Source: Kitasatospora mediocidica KCTC 9733
GTDB lineage: Bacteria; Actinomycetota; Actinomycetes; Streptomycetales; Streptomycetaceae
NCBI RefSeq assembly: GCF_000744225.1
Contig: NZ_JQLN01000004.1
Span: forward strand, 62,001-126,000
Length of the DNA: 64,000 nt
Direction: 5' to 3'
Shown here: piece after piece, positions 51,711 through 60,845 of the stretch
Position numbering within the stretch: the first letter of the stretch is position 1
How the letters are laid out: the number at the start of each line of letters is the position of its first letter
Program-made: the position numbers and the translations under genes
Notes under the pieces: model-generated
The model's database searches: none
What the model saw: only the letters and a program-made list of their open reading frames with translations
Told to the model about the DNA's origin: nothing

Positions 51711-52724
51711 GTGCAGACCGGAACGAGTCCTACCGCCCGCGCACTGCGCACCTTGGAGATCCTGCGGACCCGCCCCGGCACGACGGCCGAGCAACTCGCG
51801 GAGAAGCTCGGGGTGACCGATCGCGCCGCACGTCGCTACGTCGCGATCCTCCGGGAGGCCGGCATTCCCGTGGACTCCGTGCGCGGCCCGCACGGCGGAT
51901 ACCGGTTGCGGCGAGGGACCCGGCTGCCGCCGGTGAGCTTCACCCAGAACGAAGCGCTCGGCCTGGTCATGGCGGTGCTCGACGGCAGGCCCGCCGCGAC
52001 CGATCCCGGGGACCTGGTCGGCTCCGCTCTGGGCAAGGTCATCCAGGCGCTGCCCGAGGGGATCGGACGTCAGGCGGCCGCACTGCGCGAGCATGCCGCT
52101 GCCGCGCCCGATCCGGGTGCGGCCTACGCGGATCCCGCTGTCACGAGCGCCCTGGTGGACGCGATCGCTGCCCGGCGGCGCGTGGTGATCACCTACCGGA
52201 GCGCGGCCGGCAACCAGTGGCAGGCGGAGGTGGACCCGTGGGCGGTCGTCGTCCGCCGGGCGCGCTGGTACCTGCTGTGCCATTCCCATCGCGCGGACGC
52301 CGTGCGCACCTACCGGGTCGATCGCGTGCTGGCGGCCGAGGAGAGTGCGGTCGGGTTCCGGATGCCGGAGGACCTCGACCCGGTCGTGCTGCTGGAGGAG
52401 AACCTCGGCAGCGGATGGGCCTTTCCCACGCGCGTGCTCTTCGACGCACCGGTGGAGCGGGTCGCCCCGTGGGTCGGTCCGGCGATGGGACAGCTCGAAC
52501 CGGTGGGGGTGGCGGAGGAACGCTGCGTGCTCGTCGGCAGCACCCGCAATCCGGCGATGTACGCGCAGGAGTGGCTGGCGGCGGTCCCATTCGACTTTCA
52601 GGTCGTCGGCGGGACGGAGCTTCGGGAGGCGGTGGCCACCCTGGCGGCCCGGCTGGGAGCCGCCGTGTCCGGACCGGCGTCGGGGGACGGCGCAGGGTGG
52701 GGCTCCGGGAGTCGTGGCGAGTGA
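51711..52724 (+). CDS. HTH/WYL-domain transcriptional regulator
   Basis: 337 residues, GTG start. N-terminal HTH_11: ARALRTLEILRTRPGTTAEQLAEKLGVTDRAARRYVAIL. The WYL domain is around 165-235: VVITYRSAAGNQWQAEVDPWAVVVRRARWYLLCH, with the R-W-Y-L signature, and VRTYRVDRVLAAE. The WCX-like C-terminus follows. WYL domains bind small or nucleic-acid-type ligands. It likely regulates the divergent hydrolase and itself. Confidence 0.9.
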   Translation: MQTGTSPTARALRTLEILRTRPGTTAEQLAEKLGVTDRAARRYVAILREAGIPVDSVRGPHGGYRLRRGTRLPPVSFTQNEALGLVMAVLDGRPAATDPGDLVGSALGKVIQALPEGIGRQAAALREHAAAAPDPGAAYADPAVTSALVDAIAARRRVVITYRSAAGNQWQAEVDPWAVVVRRARWYLLCHSHRADAVRTYRVDRVLAAEESAVGFRMPEDLDPVVLLEENLGSGWAFPTRVLFDAPVERVAPWVGPAMGQLEPVGVAEERCVLVGSTRNPAMYAQEWLAAVPFDFQVVGGTELREAVATLAARLGAAVSGPASGDGAGWGSGSRGE

Positions 52725-52826
52725 AGGCGCAGGCCGGCGGCGGTGAAGGCGTCACGGGCGGCGGATAGGGTTCGGTGCGGGTGGGCGCAGCGCCGGTGCC
52801 CACCGGAACCGTCGAAGGGACCCCGC

Positions 52827-53822
52827 ATGCCGACCGACCCCGCCCTCGGACCCGCCGCCGTACCGTCGCTCGCGCGGTTCGGCCTGGGCACCGCAGCCGT
52901 CGGACGGCCCGGCTACATCACGCTCGGGCGTGACCTCGACCTGCCGGCCGAGCGGACCGTCGAGGCGCTGCGGCGGCGGACCCACGCCCTGCTCGACGCC
53001 GCCTACGCGGCGGGCGTGCGCTACTTCGACACGGCCCGGTCGTACGGCCGCGCCGAGGAGTTCGTCGGCGAGTGGCTCGCCGCCCGGCCGCAGGCCGCGT
53101 CCGAGGTGCTGGTGGGCAGCAAGTGGGGCTACACCTACACCGCCGACTGGCAGGCCTCCGGCGTGCCCGTGCACGAGGTCAAGGAGCACTCCACGGCGGT
53201 GTTCGACCGTCAGATCACCGAGACCAGAGCGGCCTTGGGCGCCCGGCTGGGCATCTACCTGGTGCATTCGGTCACCCCGGACAGTCCGGCGCTGACCGAC
53301 CCCGCGCTGCACGCCCGGCTGGCGGAGCTGGCCGCCGGGGGTGTCCGGGTCGGCCTGTCCACCAGCGGCCCGGCCCAGGCCGAGACGATCCGGGCGGCGC
53401 TGGAGGTGACGGCGGGGGGCCAGCCGCTGTTCGCCGCCGTCCAGGCCACCTGGAACGTGCTGGAGCCGTCCGCCGGACCGGCGTTGGCGCGGGCGCACGA
53501 GGCGGGTTGGCTCGTGGTGGTGAAGGAGGGGATGGCCAACGGCCGTCTCGCCGACCGCAACGCCACCGGCCCCGACACGGCCGCGCTGCGCGCACTCGCG
53601 GCCGGCACCGGAACGTCCTGCGACGCCCTGGCGCTGGCCGCGGCCGCCGCCCAGCCGTGGGCGGACGTCGTGCTCTCCGGGGCGGCCACCCCCGAGCAGT
53701 TGGCCTCCAACCTCACCGCCGCGGGAGTCGGCCTCGGCCCCGCGGACCTGGCCGCCCTCGACGCGCTCGCCGAGCCGGCGGAGGCCTACTGGCGCACCCG
53801 CGCCGCGCTGCCGTGGGCGTGA
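52827..53822 (+). CDS. aldo/keto reductase
   Basis: 331 residues. The barrel motif GVRYFDTARSYGRAEEFVGEWL has the catalytic Asp and Tyr, VLVGSKWGYTYTADW the Lys and IYLVHSVTPDSPAL the His region. GLSTSGPAQAETIRAAL and NVLEPSAGPALARAHEAGW follow. It is an NADPH-dependent reductase; the TARSYG form of the tetrad and the WGYTYTADW context place it near the L-fucose dehydrogenase-like / YajO-type AKRs (inference). Single gene, convergent with pepN. Confidence 0.88.
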   Translation: MPTDPALGPAAVPSLARFGLGTAAVGRPGYITLGRDLDLPAERTVEALRRRTHALLDAAYAAGVRYFDTARSYGRAEEFVGEWLAARPQAASEVLVGSKWGYTYTADWQASGVPVHEVKEHSTAVFDRQITETRAALGARLGIYLVHSVTPDSPALTDPALHARLAELAAGGVRVGLSTSGPAQAETIRAALEVTAGGQPLFAAVQATWNVLEPSAGPALARAHEAGWLVVVKEGMANGRLADRNATGPDTAALRALAAGTGTSCDALALAAAAAQPWADVVLSGAATPEQLASNLTAAGVGLGPADLAALDALAEPAEAYWRTRAALPWA

Positions 53823-53823
53823 G

Positions 53824-53860
53824 GCCGTCAGCCCCCTGATCGGCTCAGGGGGCCGACGGC
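53824..53860. terminator. bidirectional terminator between AKR and pepN
   Basis: GCCGTC-A-GCCCCCTGA, loop TCGGC, TCAGGGGGC-C-GACGGC; a 15-bp stem with one mismatch, immediately after the AKR stop and just past the pepN stop. Confidence 0.7.
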
Positions 53861-53866
53861 AGGGTG

Positions 53867-56359
53867 TCAGGACCGGTGTGCCACCGCTCGGCGCAGATCG
53901 TCCAGCCCGTCCGCGAGGTACCGGCGCACGGCTGCGGGCAGGTCGGTGCGGGCCAGGCACGCCTCGGCCGCGCGGACCGTGTCGGCGGTGGCCTCACCCG
54001 CCGGGAAGAACCTGCTGCAGAGCGCCCTGGCGACCGCGTCACCGCGCTCGCCGACCCCGGCGATCTGCTCGAAGTACCGCTGCACGTACTCCTGCCGGCT
54101 CTGCGCCGAGCCGGACTGCCAGAACCCCTCGGCCGTCGCCGTCAGCAGGTGGTTGGAGAGCGCGCCGGCGGTGAACAGCTGCTGCCAGGCGCGTTCCTTG
54201 GCCGCCGCCTCGGGCAGCGCGGCGCGGGCGCGGGCCGCGCCCTGTTCACCGATGTTGCTGGGGTCGGCGGCCAGCTCGGCGGCGATCTGCTCCTCGCCGG
54301 CGGCTCCGGCCGCCGCCAGCCGGGCCAGGGCGGCCCAGCGCAGGTCGGTGTCGAAGGCCAGGCCCGCCGGGAGCTCGCGGCCGGCCAGCCAGTCGGTCAG
54401 CCGGGCGAGCTGCTCCGCGCCGCAGGCGGTGGCGACCACCCCTCGCAGCGCGGCGATCCGCAGCCCGTGCGGCGCGTCCGGCAGGACCAGCACGGCCCGC
54501 GCGGTGTCGCCGAGCAGTCGCTGCGCGTCGTCCCGGTCGGCAGGGTCCAGGTAGCGGGCGACCACGTGATCGGTGGCGAAGGTCAGCACCGCCTCCACGA
54601 TGGCGTCCACCCGCTCGGCCGGCAGGTGGGCGGCGACCAGGCGCAGGTAGTCGGCGGCCGGCAGTTCGGCGCTGCGGACCAGGTCGCGGGCGTGCTCCCA
54701 GAGCACGGCGCGGGCCGGCTCGTCCGTGACGGCCCCGAGCGAGGCGGCCACGGTGGCCGCCGAGTGCTCGTCGAGCCGGATCCGCGCCCAGCTCAGGTCG
54801 CCCTCGTTGGGCAGCAGCAGGGCCGGTCGGCTGGTGCCGGCCAGTTCGGGCAGCGGGGTGCGACCGCCGGGGGCGACGTCGACGTCCAGTCGCCCGCGCA
54901 GCACGACGGCCTCGCCGTCGCGCTCGTAGACGCCGACCCGCACGCGGTGCGGGCGGGTTCCCTCGTTGACCAACGCCGCCTCGACGAGCCGGTCGGTGCC
55001 CGCCTCGGTCTCGACCTCGATCCGCAGGGTGTCCACGCCGGTGGTGCGCAGCCAGACCTCGGCCCAGCCGGGGACGTCGCGCTCGGTGGCGGGGCTCAGC
55101 GCGGCCAGGAAGTCGCCCAGCTCCGCGCTGCCCCAACGGTGTTCGGCGAAGTAGGCGTTGAGCCCGGCGAAGAACGCCTTGTCGCCGAGCCAGTGCACCA
55201 GCTGGCGCAGCGCGGAGGCGCCCTTGGCGTACGAGATGCCGTCGAAGTTGGTGATCGCCTCGGCGGCCGTGGCGGTCGGGGCGCCGGCGATCGGGTGGGT
55301 GGTGGGGCGCTGGTCGGCGTCGTAGCCCCAGCTCTTGCGGCGCACCGCGAAGGACGTCCAGGCGCCGGTGTACCGGGTGGCCTCGGCCGCGATCCGGTAG
55401 CCGAGCATCTCGGCGAAGGACTCGTTCAGCCAGATGTCGTCCCACCAGGCCAGCGTGACCAGGTCCCCGAACCACATGTGCGCCATCTCGTGGCAGACCA
55501 CCATCGCCCGCATCGCGCGCTCCGCGTCGGTGGCCGCGGAGCGGAAGAGCATCTCGTCCCGGAAGATCACGCAGCCCGGGTTCTCCATCGCGCCCCAGTT
55601 GAACTCGGGGACGAAGACCTGGTCGTAGCCGCCGAACGGATAGCGCTCGTCGAACAGTTCGTGCAGCCGGTCGAAGGCGGCCCGGGTCACCTCGAACAGG
55701 TCCTCGGCCTCGCGGTCGAGTTCGGCGGCGAGCGAGCGGCGGGCGTAGAGGCCCAGCGGGATGCCGTCGTGCTCGGCGTGCACCGCGTGCAGCGGACCGC
55801 CGACCACGGTGACCAGGTAGGTGGAGATCGGGCCGACCGGGGAGATCTCCCAACGGCCGTCGGCGAGGCGCGCGGAGGAGCCGTTGCCGACCACCGTCCA
55901 GTCCTCGGGCGCTGCGACGGTGAAGGTGAACGGCGCCTTGAGGTCGGGCTGGTCGAAGCAGGCGAAGAACTTCGGGGCGAGGTCGGGACCGCAGCTGGCA
56001 TAGACGTAACCGGCGCCGTCGGCCGGGTCGGTGAAGCGGTGCAGGCCCTCGGAGGTGCGCGAGTAGGCCATGTCGGCCTCGACCAGCAGCTCGTTGTGCG
56101 CGGCCAGGGCGGGCAGCGGCAGGCGGTTGCCGTCGAGGGTGGCGGGGTCGAGGGGGCGGCCGTTCAGCTCGGCGCGGAGCAGGGCCTGCGGTTCGACCTC
56201 GACGAAGGACTCCGCGCCGGGCTGCGCGCAGTCGAAGCGGATCACGGCGGTGCTGCGGAAACCTCGGTCGCCGCGGGTGAGGTCCAGGTCGACGTGGTAG
56301 GACTGCACGGCGAGCAGCTGGGCGCGGTACACGGCTTCGGTACGGAGAAGGGCTGGCAT
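53867..56359 (-). CDS. pepN: aminopeptidase N
   Basis: 830 residues from ATG 56359, the typical length of actinobacterial PepN. The GAMEN box is present (NWGAMENPGCVIF). The zinc site is HEMAHMWFGDLVTLAWWDDI followed by LNESFAE (HExxH-18-E). The catalytic Tyr region and the C-terminal ERAP1-like helical domain follow. It removes N-terminal amino acids from peptides in the cytosol. Divergent from the OleA-like operon across 183 bp. Confidence 0.95.
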   Translation of the reverse strand: MPALLRTEAVYRAQLLAVQSYHVDLDLTRGDRGFRSTAVIRFDCAQPGAESFVEVEPQALLRAELNGRPLDPATLDGNRLPLPALAAHNELLVEADMAYSRTSEGLHRFTDPADGAGYVYASCGPDLAPKFFACFDQPDLKAPFTFTVAAPEDWTVVGNGSSARLADGRWEISPVGPISTYLVTVVGGPLHAVHAEHDGIPLGLYARRSLAAELDREAEDLFEVTRAAFDRLHELFDERYPFGGYDQVFVPEFNWGAMENPGCVIFRDEMLFRSAATDAERAMRAMVVCHEMAHMWFGDLVTLAWWDDIWLNESFAEMLGYRIAAEATRYTGAWTSFAVRRKSWGYDADQRPTTHPIAGAPTATAAEAITNFDGISYAKGASALRQLVHWLGDKAFFAGLNAYFAEHRWGSAELGDFLAALSPATERDVPGWAEVWLRTTGVDTLRIEVETEAGTDRLVEAALVNEGTRPHRVRVGVYERDGEAVVLRGRLDVDVAPGGRTPLPELAGTSRPALLLPNEGDLSWARIRLDEHSAATVAASLGAVTDEPARAVLWEHARDLVRSAELPAADYLRLVAAHLPAERVDAIVEAVLTFATDHVVARYLDPADRDDAQRLLGDTARAVLVLPDAPHGLRIAALRGVVATACGAEQLARLTDWLAGRELPAGLAFDTDLRWAALARLAAAGAAGEEQIAAELAADPSNIGEQGAARARAALPEAAAKERAWQQLFTAGALSNHLLTATAEGFWQSGSAQSRQEYVQRYFEQIAGVGERGDAVARALCSRFFPAGEATADTVRAAEACLARTDLPAAVRRYLADGLDDLRRAVAHRS

Positions 56360-56428
56360 GTTCGCATGCTGTCCCAGTGGCGGGCCCCGGACAAGCCGAA
56401 TACGCCCGCGCCGTCCCCCGACCGCGGT

Positions 56429-56450
56429 GATCGGCCATATCTGGCCGGTC
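56429..56450. promoter_or_regulatory. inverted repeat in pepN/oleA-like divergent region
   Basis: GA-T-CGGCCA, TATC, TGGCCG-G-TC. Short arms with one mismatch; possible operator. Confidence 0.35.
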
Positions 56451-56490
56451 GGTGGCGGCGCGGGCGGACAACCGCACGCGGTCGGGAAGA

Positions 56491-56508
56491 CTGAGTACGC
56501 GTACTCAG
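56491..56508. promoter_or_regulatory. 18-bp palindrome before the OleA-like operon
   Basis: CTGAGTACGCGTACTCAG is fully palindromic, 34 bp before the first gene. Likely a binding site of a regulator not encoded beside the operon, or part of a promoter. Confidence 0.6.
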
Positions 56509-56542
56509 GACCGCACCGACCGCGCGACGGCAGCATGGCCGC

Positions 56543-57553
56543 ATGAACCCCGCTAGAACGTACGTCGGTATCACCGCGGTGGGCTCCTGCCTGCCGGAGC
56601 GGGAACTGACGTCGCAGCAGCTCCAGGACGAGATCACCGCCGGCAGCGGCCTGCGCCTCCCCGACCGGATGTTCGAGAAGGCCACCGGCATCCGCACCCG
56701 TCGCTTCGCCGCCGAGGGCGAGTACGCCTCGACGCTGGCCCTGGGCGCCGCCCGCAGGGCGCTGGACAGCGCGGGCTACGACCCCGCCGACATCGACCTG
56801 CTGCTCTTCGCCTCGGCCACCCGGGACGTCTGCGAGCCGGCGACCGCCCACCTGGTCCAGGCCGAACTCGGCTCGCGGGCCCACGCTTTCGACCTCTCCA
56901 ACGCCTGCAACAGTTTCCTGAACGGCATCGACACGGCCCGCGCGCTGGTCCTGGCCGGTCGGGCCCGGCGGGCCCTGGTGGTGACCGGCGAGACGCCCAG
57001 CCGGGCGATGCGGCGCGACCCGGGCGGCCTGGAGGAGTTCCGCGACGGGTTCGCCGGCTACACCTTCGGCGACGCGGGCGCGGCCGTGGTGGTCGAGCCG
57101 GTCGGGCGCGGCGGGATCCTGGACGTGGAGACCGAGACCGCCTCCGAGCACTGGGCGGTCGGCGGGATCCCCGGCGGCGGCTCACGGCATCCGCGCGGTG
57201 ACGAGTGGAGCTACTTCCGGGGCGGCGGCAAGGAGTTGCGCGGCGTCTTCGAGAAGATCGGCGGCGACATCCTGACCCGGGTGGCCGCCCGCACCGGCCT
57301 CGGCTGGGACGCCTACGCCCGGGTGCTGGTCCACCAGGTGACGCTCCCCTACCTGGAGCGGTTCGTGGAACTGACCGGGGTGCCGGCCGAGAAGCTGGTG
57401 GTCACGGTCCCCGAGCTCGGCAACCTGGCCAGCGCCGCGATCGGCGTCCAACTCGACCGAATACACGATGACCTGTCGAGCGGTGACCGGGTGCTGATGG
57501 TCGGCCTGGGCGGCGGCGTCAGCCTGATGACGATGGTCTGGGAGAAGTCGTGA
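56543..57553 (+). CDS. FabH/OleA-like beta-ketoacyl synthase III
   Basis: 336 residues. The thiolase triad is intact: C122 in DLSNACNSFLNGI, H264 in VLVHQVTLPYLER and N294 in PELGNLASAAIG. The fold marks are GITAVGSCLPERELTS, GIRTRRFAAEGEYAS and DVCEPATAHLVQAELG. The order and the following genes resemble OleA, which condenses two acyl-CoAs, more than housekeeping FabH, but the OleA-specific Glu cannot be confirmed. First gene of a five-gene operon; its stop overlaps the glycosyltransferase start as GTGA. Confidence 0.85.
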   Translation: MNPARTYVGITAVGSCLPERELTSQQLQDEITAGSGLRLPDRMFEKATGIRTRRFAAEGEYASTLALGAARRALDSAGYDPADIDLLLFASATRDVCEPATAHLVQAELGSRAHAFDLSNACNSFLNGIDTARALVLAGRARRALVVTGETPSRAMRRDPGGLEEFRDGFAGYTFGDAGAAVVVEPVGRGGILDVETETASEHWAVGGIPGGGSRHPRGDEWSYFRGGGKELRGVFEKIGGDILTRVAARTGLGWDAYARVLVHQVTLPYLERFVELTGVPAEKLVVTVPELGNLASAAIGVQLDRIHDDLSSGDRVLMVGLGGGVSLMTMVWEKS

Positions 57554-58290
57554 CCGCGCTGTGGGTGGTGGTCCCGGCCTACCAGGAGGAGGCCCGGATC
57601 GAGGGCGCGCTGCGGGCACTGGCCGCCCAACGCGACCGCGCGTTCACGCTGCTGGTCGCCGACAACGGCTCCAGCGACGCCACGGTGGAGAAGGTGCGGG
57701 CCTTCGCGAAGGACGCGCCGTTTGCGGTCGAGCTGCTGGTGGAGCCGGAGAAGGGCGTCGGCTCGGCGATCGACACCGGGTTCCGGTACGCCATCGCGCG
57801 CGGCGCCACGCTGCTCGCCCGCACCGACGCCGACTGCCTGCCGCAGCCGGGCTGGACGGCTGCGGCTCGTGCCGGGCTGCTCGCCTCCGGGGGCCTGGTC
57901 TGCGGCCGGATCACCGCCCGGACCGACGAGCACGGCCCGGTCGGCCGCGCGGTGTTCCGCGTCCTGGTGGCACTCGGCGCGTGCTTCGGCCGGATCCGGC
58001 TCGCGCACCGGCGTCGGCACGGCTACCTGACGCCCTACCGGATGCACGCCGGCAACAACATGGCGATCACCGCCGAGCTCTACCAGGCGGTCGGCGGCAT
58101 GCCGCGCCGGCCCTCGCCCACCGACCGGACGTTCATCAACCGGGTCCGCCGCCACACCACGGCGATCGTCCACCGCCGCGACATGGTGGTGCAGAACTCC
58201 ACCCGCCGGATCCGCGCCTACGGCGTGCTCGGCACCGCCCGCTGGTACCTGGAACGCGGCGCCGGCCGGCGCCACGTCGACGTGCGCTGA
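57550..58290 (+). CDS. family 2 glycosyltransferase
   Basis: 246 residues, GTG start overlapping the previous stop. GT-A marks: VVVPAYQEEARIEGALRAL, LLVADNGSSDATVE and ARTDADCLP (D-x-D). No membrane helix, so cytosolic. It would transfer a sugar from a nucleotide sugar. A glycosyltransferase inside an OleA/acyl-activating set is unusual and suggests a glycosylated lipid-type product (inference). Confidence 0.85.
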   Translation: MTALWVVVPAYQEEARIEGALRALAAQRDRAFTLLVADNGSSDATVEKVRAFAKDAPFAVELLVEPEKGVGSAIDTGFRYAIARGATLLARTDADCLPQPGWTAAARAGLLASGGLVCGRITARTDEHGPVGRAVFRVLVALGACFGRIRLAHRRRHGYLTPYRMHAGNNMAITAELYQAVGGMPRRPSPTDRTFINRVRRHTTAIVHRRDMVVQNSTRRIRAYGVLGTARWYLERGAGRRHVDVR

Positions 58291-58300
58291 GGAGGCCGCC

Positions 58301-59754
58301 GTGCTCGATCTGCTCGACCACACCCTGCGCCACGGCGGCGACCGCCCCGCGCTGCTCGGCTGCACCCGCGCCGGCACCGTCCGGGTCCGGGTGCGCTGCG
58401 GCGAACTCGCCGACCTGGCCGAGGGCTACACCGCGGCCCTGCACCACCGGTACGGGCTGCGCCCGGGCGACACCCTCGGCGTCGCGGTCCGACCCGGGCC
58501 GCACGCGCTGGCCGTCCTGCTGGCCGCGCACCGGCTCGGCCTGCGGGCCGCCGTCCTCGACCCGGCGGCCGGACCGGACGTCCTGCGGGCCCGGCTCGCG
58601 CTCGCCCCGCCCGCGCTGGTGCTGGCCGACGCCGCCGCGCAGGCCGTGGCCGGCTGGGCCCGGCCGCTGGCCCGCCGCGCCCAACTGGCCCTTCCCCCGC
58701 TGCGCACCCTCGGCCCGGTCGCCACCGTCGGCCCGCGCCGCCCGGCTGCGCACCCGCGCTGGCGGCGGCCCGGGCGCCGGCGCCCGTCCCGTACGACGGG
58801 GACGGCGACGCGGTGATCGTCTTCACCTCCGGCACCACCTCGGCCCCGCGCGCCGTGGTCCACTCCAGGGCCGGCCTCGCCGCCGGGATGCGGACGGTGG
58901 CCGCGCTGGTCGCCCCGCAACCGGGGGCGGCGGTGCTCGGCGGCACGTTCTTCGTCCTGGTGCCCGCGCTGGCGGCGGGCGCGAGCGTCGCGCTGCCGGC
59001 CCGCTCCAGCAGCGTCCTCGGGCGCCAGCTCGTCGCCCTGCGACCGGCGGAGACCTACCTGACCCCGCCACAGCTGCGCTCCCTCGACCACTTCACCGGC
59101 CGGGTCTGGACGGGCTCCGCGCCGGCCCCCGCCGAGCTGCTGGGCCGGGTGAAGCGGGCCGGCGCCCGGGAGGCCTGGGGCGTGTACGCCCTCACCGAAC
59201 TGTTCCCCGCCGCCGTCGTCGAGGAGGCCGACAAGGCCGCCTTCACCGAGGACGGCGACCTGCTCGGCCACCCGCTGCCCGGCGTCGGCGTCCGGCTCGG
59301 CGAGCGCGGCGAACTCCAGCTGAGCGGGCCGAGCGCCCGCCACCGCTACCTCGGCGAGCAACCCGACCCGTGGGTCGCCACCGGCGACCGGGCCCGGCTC
59401 ACCCCGGACGGCCGGATCGTGCTGGCCGGGCGGCTCAAGGACATGGTGCTGCGCCGCGCCGAGAACATCTACCCCGGCCTCTACGAACCCGCCCTGCACC
59501 TGCCGGACGTCGAACTCGCCGTCCTGGTCGGCGTACCGGCCGGCGACGGCGACGAGCGCCTGGTCGCCCTGGTCCAGCCGCGCCGGGGCGCCGACCCGCG
59601 CCGCCTGCGGGCCGACCTCCGGCGGCCGCTGGCCGCGATGGGCAGCGCCCGCCCGGACGCCCTGCTGCTCGCCGACGTCCCGCTCGCCGGCCGCTCCCGC
59701 AAACCCGACCGCGCCGCCGCCTCGCGGTACTGCGCCCGAGAGTTGGGCCTCTGA
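58301..59754 (+). pseudogene. acyl-adenylating enzyme with frameshift
   Basis: The N-terminal part (58301 to ~58738) reads LLDHTLRHGGDRPALLGC and ALPPLRTLGPVATVGPR, then fails. The remainder continues in the other frame from PGCAPALAAARAPAPVPYDG through VIVFTSGTTSAPRAVVH (P-loop), AWGVYALTEL, WVATGDRARLTPDG and GRLKDMVLRRAENIYP to RSRKPDRAA. One base is lacking around 58739-58741. Without it the protein would be ~485 residues. This may be a true lesion or a sequencing error. Intact homologues would make an acyl-AMP or acyl-CoA, or, if OleC-like, a beta-lactone. Confidence 0.8.
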
Positions 59755-60842
59755 TGACCCTGCCGACACACCCCGGGACGCACCCCCGGATCCGCGCCGC
59801 CCGCAGCGCGGACCGCCTGGTCTACCTGGCGAGCCACCCCGCGCTCTTCGGTCTCCTCACCGTCACCCGGCGCCGGCCCGTCGTACGCGTCGGCCGGACC
59901 GTGCTGGTGCACGACGCGCAGGCGTACCACCACGTCCTCACCCGCGTCCCGCTCGACCGGACCGCCGAGGGCACCACCGGCGGCGCGGCCGCCCGGCTGA
60001 CCGACGGCGACCAGCTCTTCGACCAGGACGGTGGCGCCCACCGCTCCGCGCGCCGCGAGGTCTCCGCCCTCCTCGGCGCTCCGGGGGTGGCGGCACTGCG
60101 GCCGCTCTGGCGCCGGGTCCTGGCCGAGCGCCTCACCGAACTGCCCGAGCGCACCGACCTGGTCCCGATCGTGCGCGAGCTGGCCGGCGTCACCGTCGCC
60201 GCCCTGACCGGCAGCTCGGCCGACCCGACGGCGCTGGCCCGCGCGGCCTGCGATGCCGCGACCGCCGCCGCCCGCGACCACCTGCCCACCCTGCTGCCTC
60301 CGCTCCCCGCGCTCACTCGCCGTCCGAGCGCCCAGCAGGCCGTCGGCCGTCTCGCCTCCCTGCTCCCGGACGGCCGCGACGCGGCGCTCGCGGTCGCCGC
60401 CGTCAACACCACGATGGCCGCGCTGCCCCGGGCCGCCGCGTGGTGCGCGCGGGCCGGGCTCTGGGCCGGGCTCGGGCCGGACACCTCCCCCGCGCTGGCC
60501 GTCGAGCTGCTGCGCCTGACCGCGCCCTCGCCGATCCTGCCGCGGGTGGCGGCCGCCGACGCGACCGTCGCGGGCTGCCCGATCCGGCGCGGCGACCGGT
60601 TGATCCTGGTCGCCCGACACGCCGCCCAGTCGCACCGCGACACCCCGGACGATCCGCCCGCCGCCGCCCAGGCGGTCTTCGGCGCCGGCCCGCACGGCTG
60701 CCCCGGCGCCGCCCTCGCCCGCGCCCAACTGGCCGACTTCCTCACCGCGCTGGCCCCGCACGCGCCCCGCGTCCTGCGGTCCACCGTCGACCGGCGCGCC
60801 GCCCTCCCTGGGTACGCGGCACTGCTCGTCGGGAAGGGCTGA
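59754..60842 (+). CDS. short divergent cytochrome P450
   Basis: 362 residues, ATG on the previous stop (TGATG). The haem loop FGAGPHGCPGAALARAQ has the cysteine ligand C316. E251-L-L-R254 is the K-helix ExxR, and H96SARR has the C-helix HxxxR. The I-helix reads AVNTTMAALP instead of AGxxT, and the chain is ~40 residues short of usual. Oxygen chemistry may therefore be changed. It would oxidise or rearrange the product of this operon. Confidence 0.75.
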   Translation: MTLPTHPGTHPRIRAARSADRLVYLASHPALFGLLTVTRRRPVVRVGRTVLVHDAQAYHHVLTRVPLDRTAEGTTGGAAARLTDGDQLFDQDGGAHRSARREVSALLGAPGVAALRPLWRRVLAERLTELPERTDLVPIVRELAGVTVAALTGSSADPTALARAACDAATAAARDHLPTLLPPLPALTRRPSAQQAVGRLASLLPDGRDAALAVAAVNTTMAALPRAAAWCARAGLWAGLGPDTSPALAVELLRLTAPSPILPRVAAADATVAGCPIRRGDRLILVARHAAQSHRDTPDDPPAAAQAVFGAGPHGCPGAALARAQLADFLTALAPHAPRVLRSTVDRRAALPGYAALLVGKG

Positions 60843-60845
60843 TCG

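Noticed and set aside
53864..56494. An 876-codon frame antisense to pepN
   Set aside because: Mirror frame of a well-supported gene; composition is Gly/Arg/Gln-rich with no motif.
56543..57553. Housekeeping fabH
   Set aside because: It is not with fabD, acpP and fabF as in the usual actinobacterial locus, and its partners are biosynthetic; still, FabH-type activity is not excluded.
58720..58816. Programmed frameshift in the adenylating enzyme
   Set aside because: No slippery heptamer or strong downstream structure stands out; a lesion or sequencing error is simpler.
57561..60842. A 1093-codon plus-strand open frame covering GT2, ligase and P450 regions
   Set aside because: It is out of frame for the first two genes and becomes the real P450 only after 59754; the long opening is caused by GC-rich codon bias.
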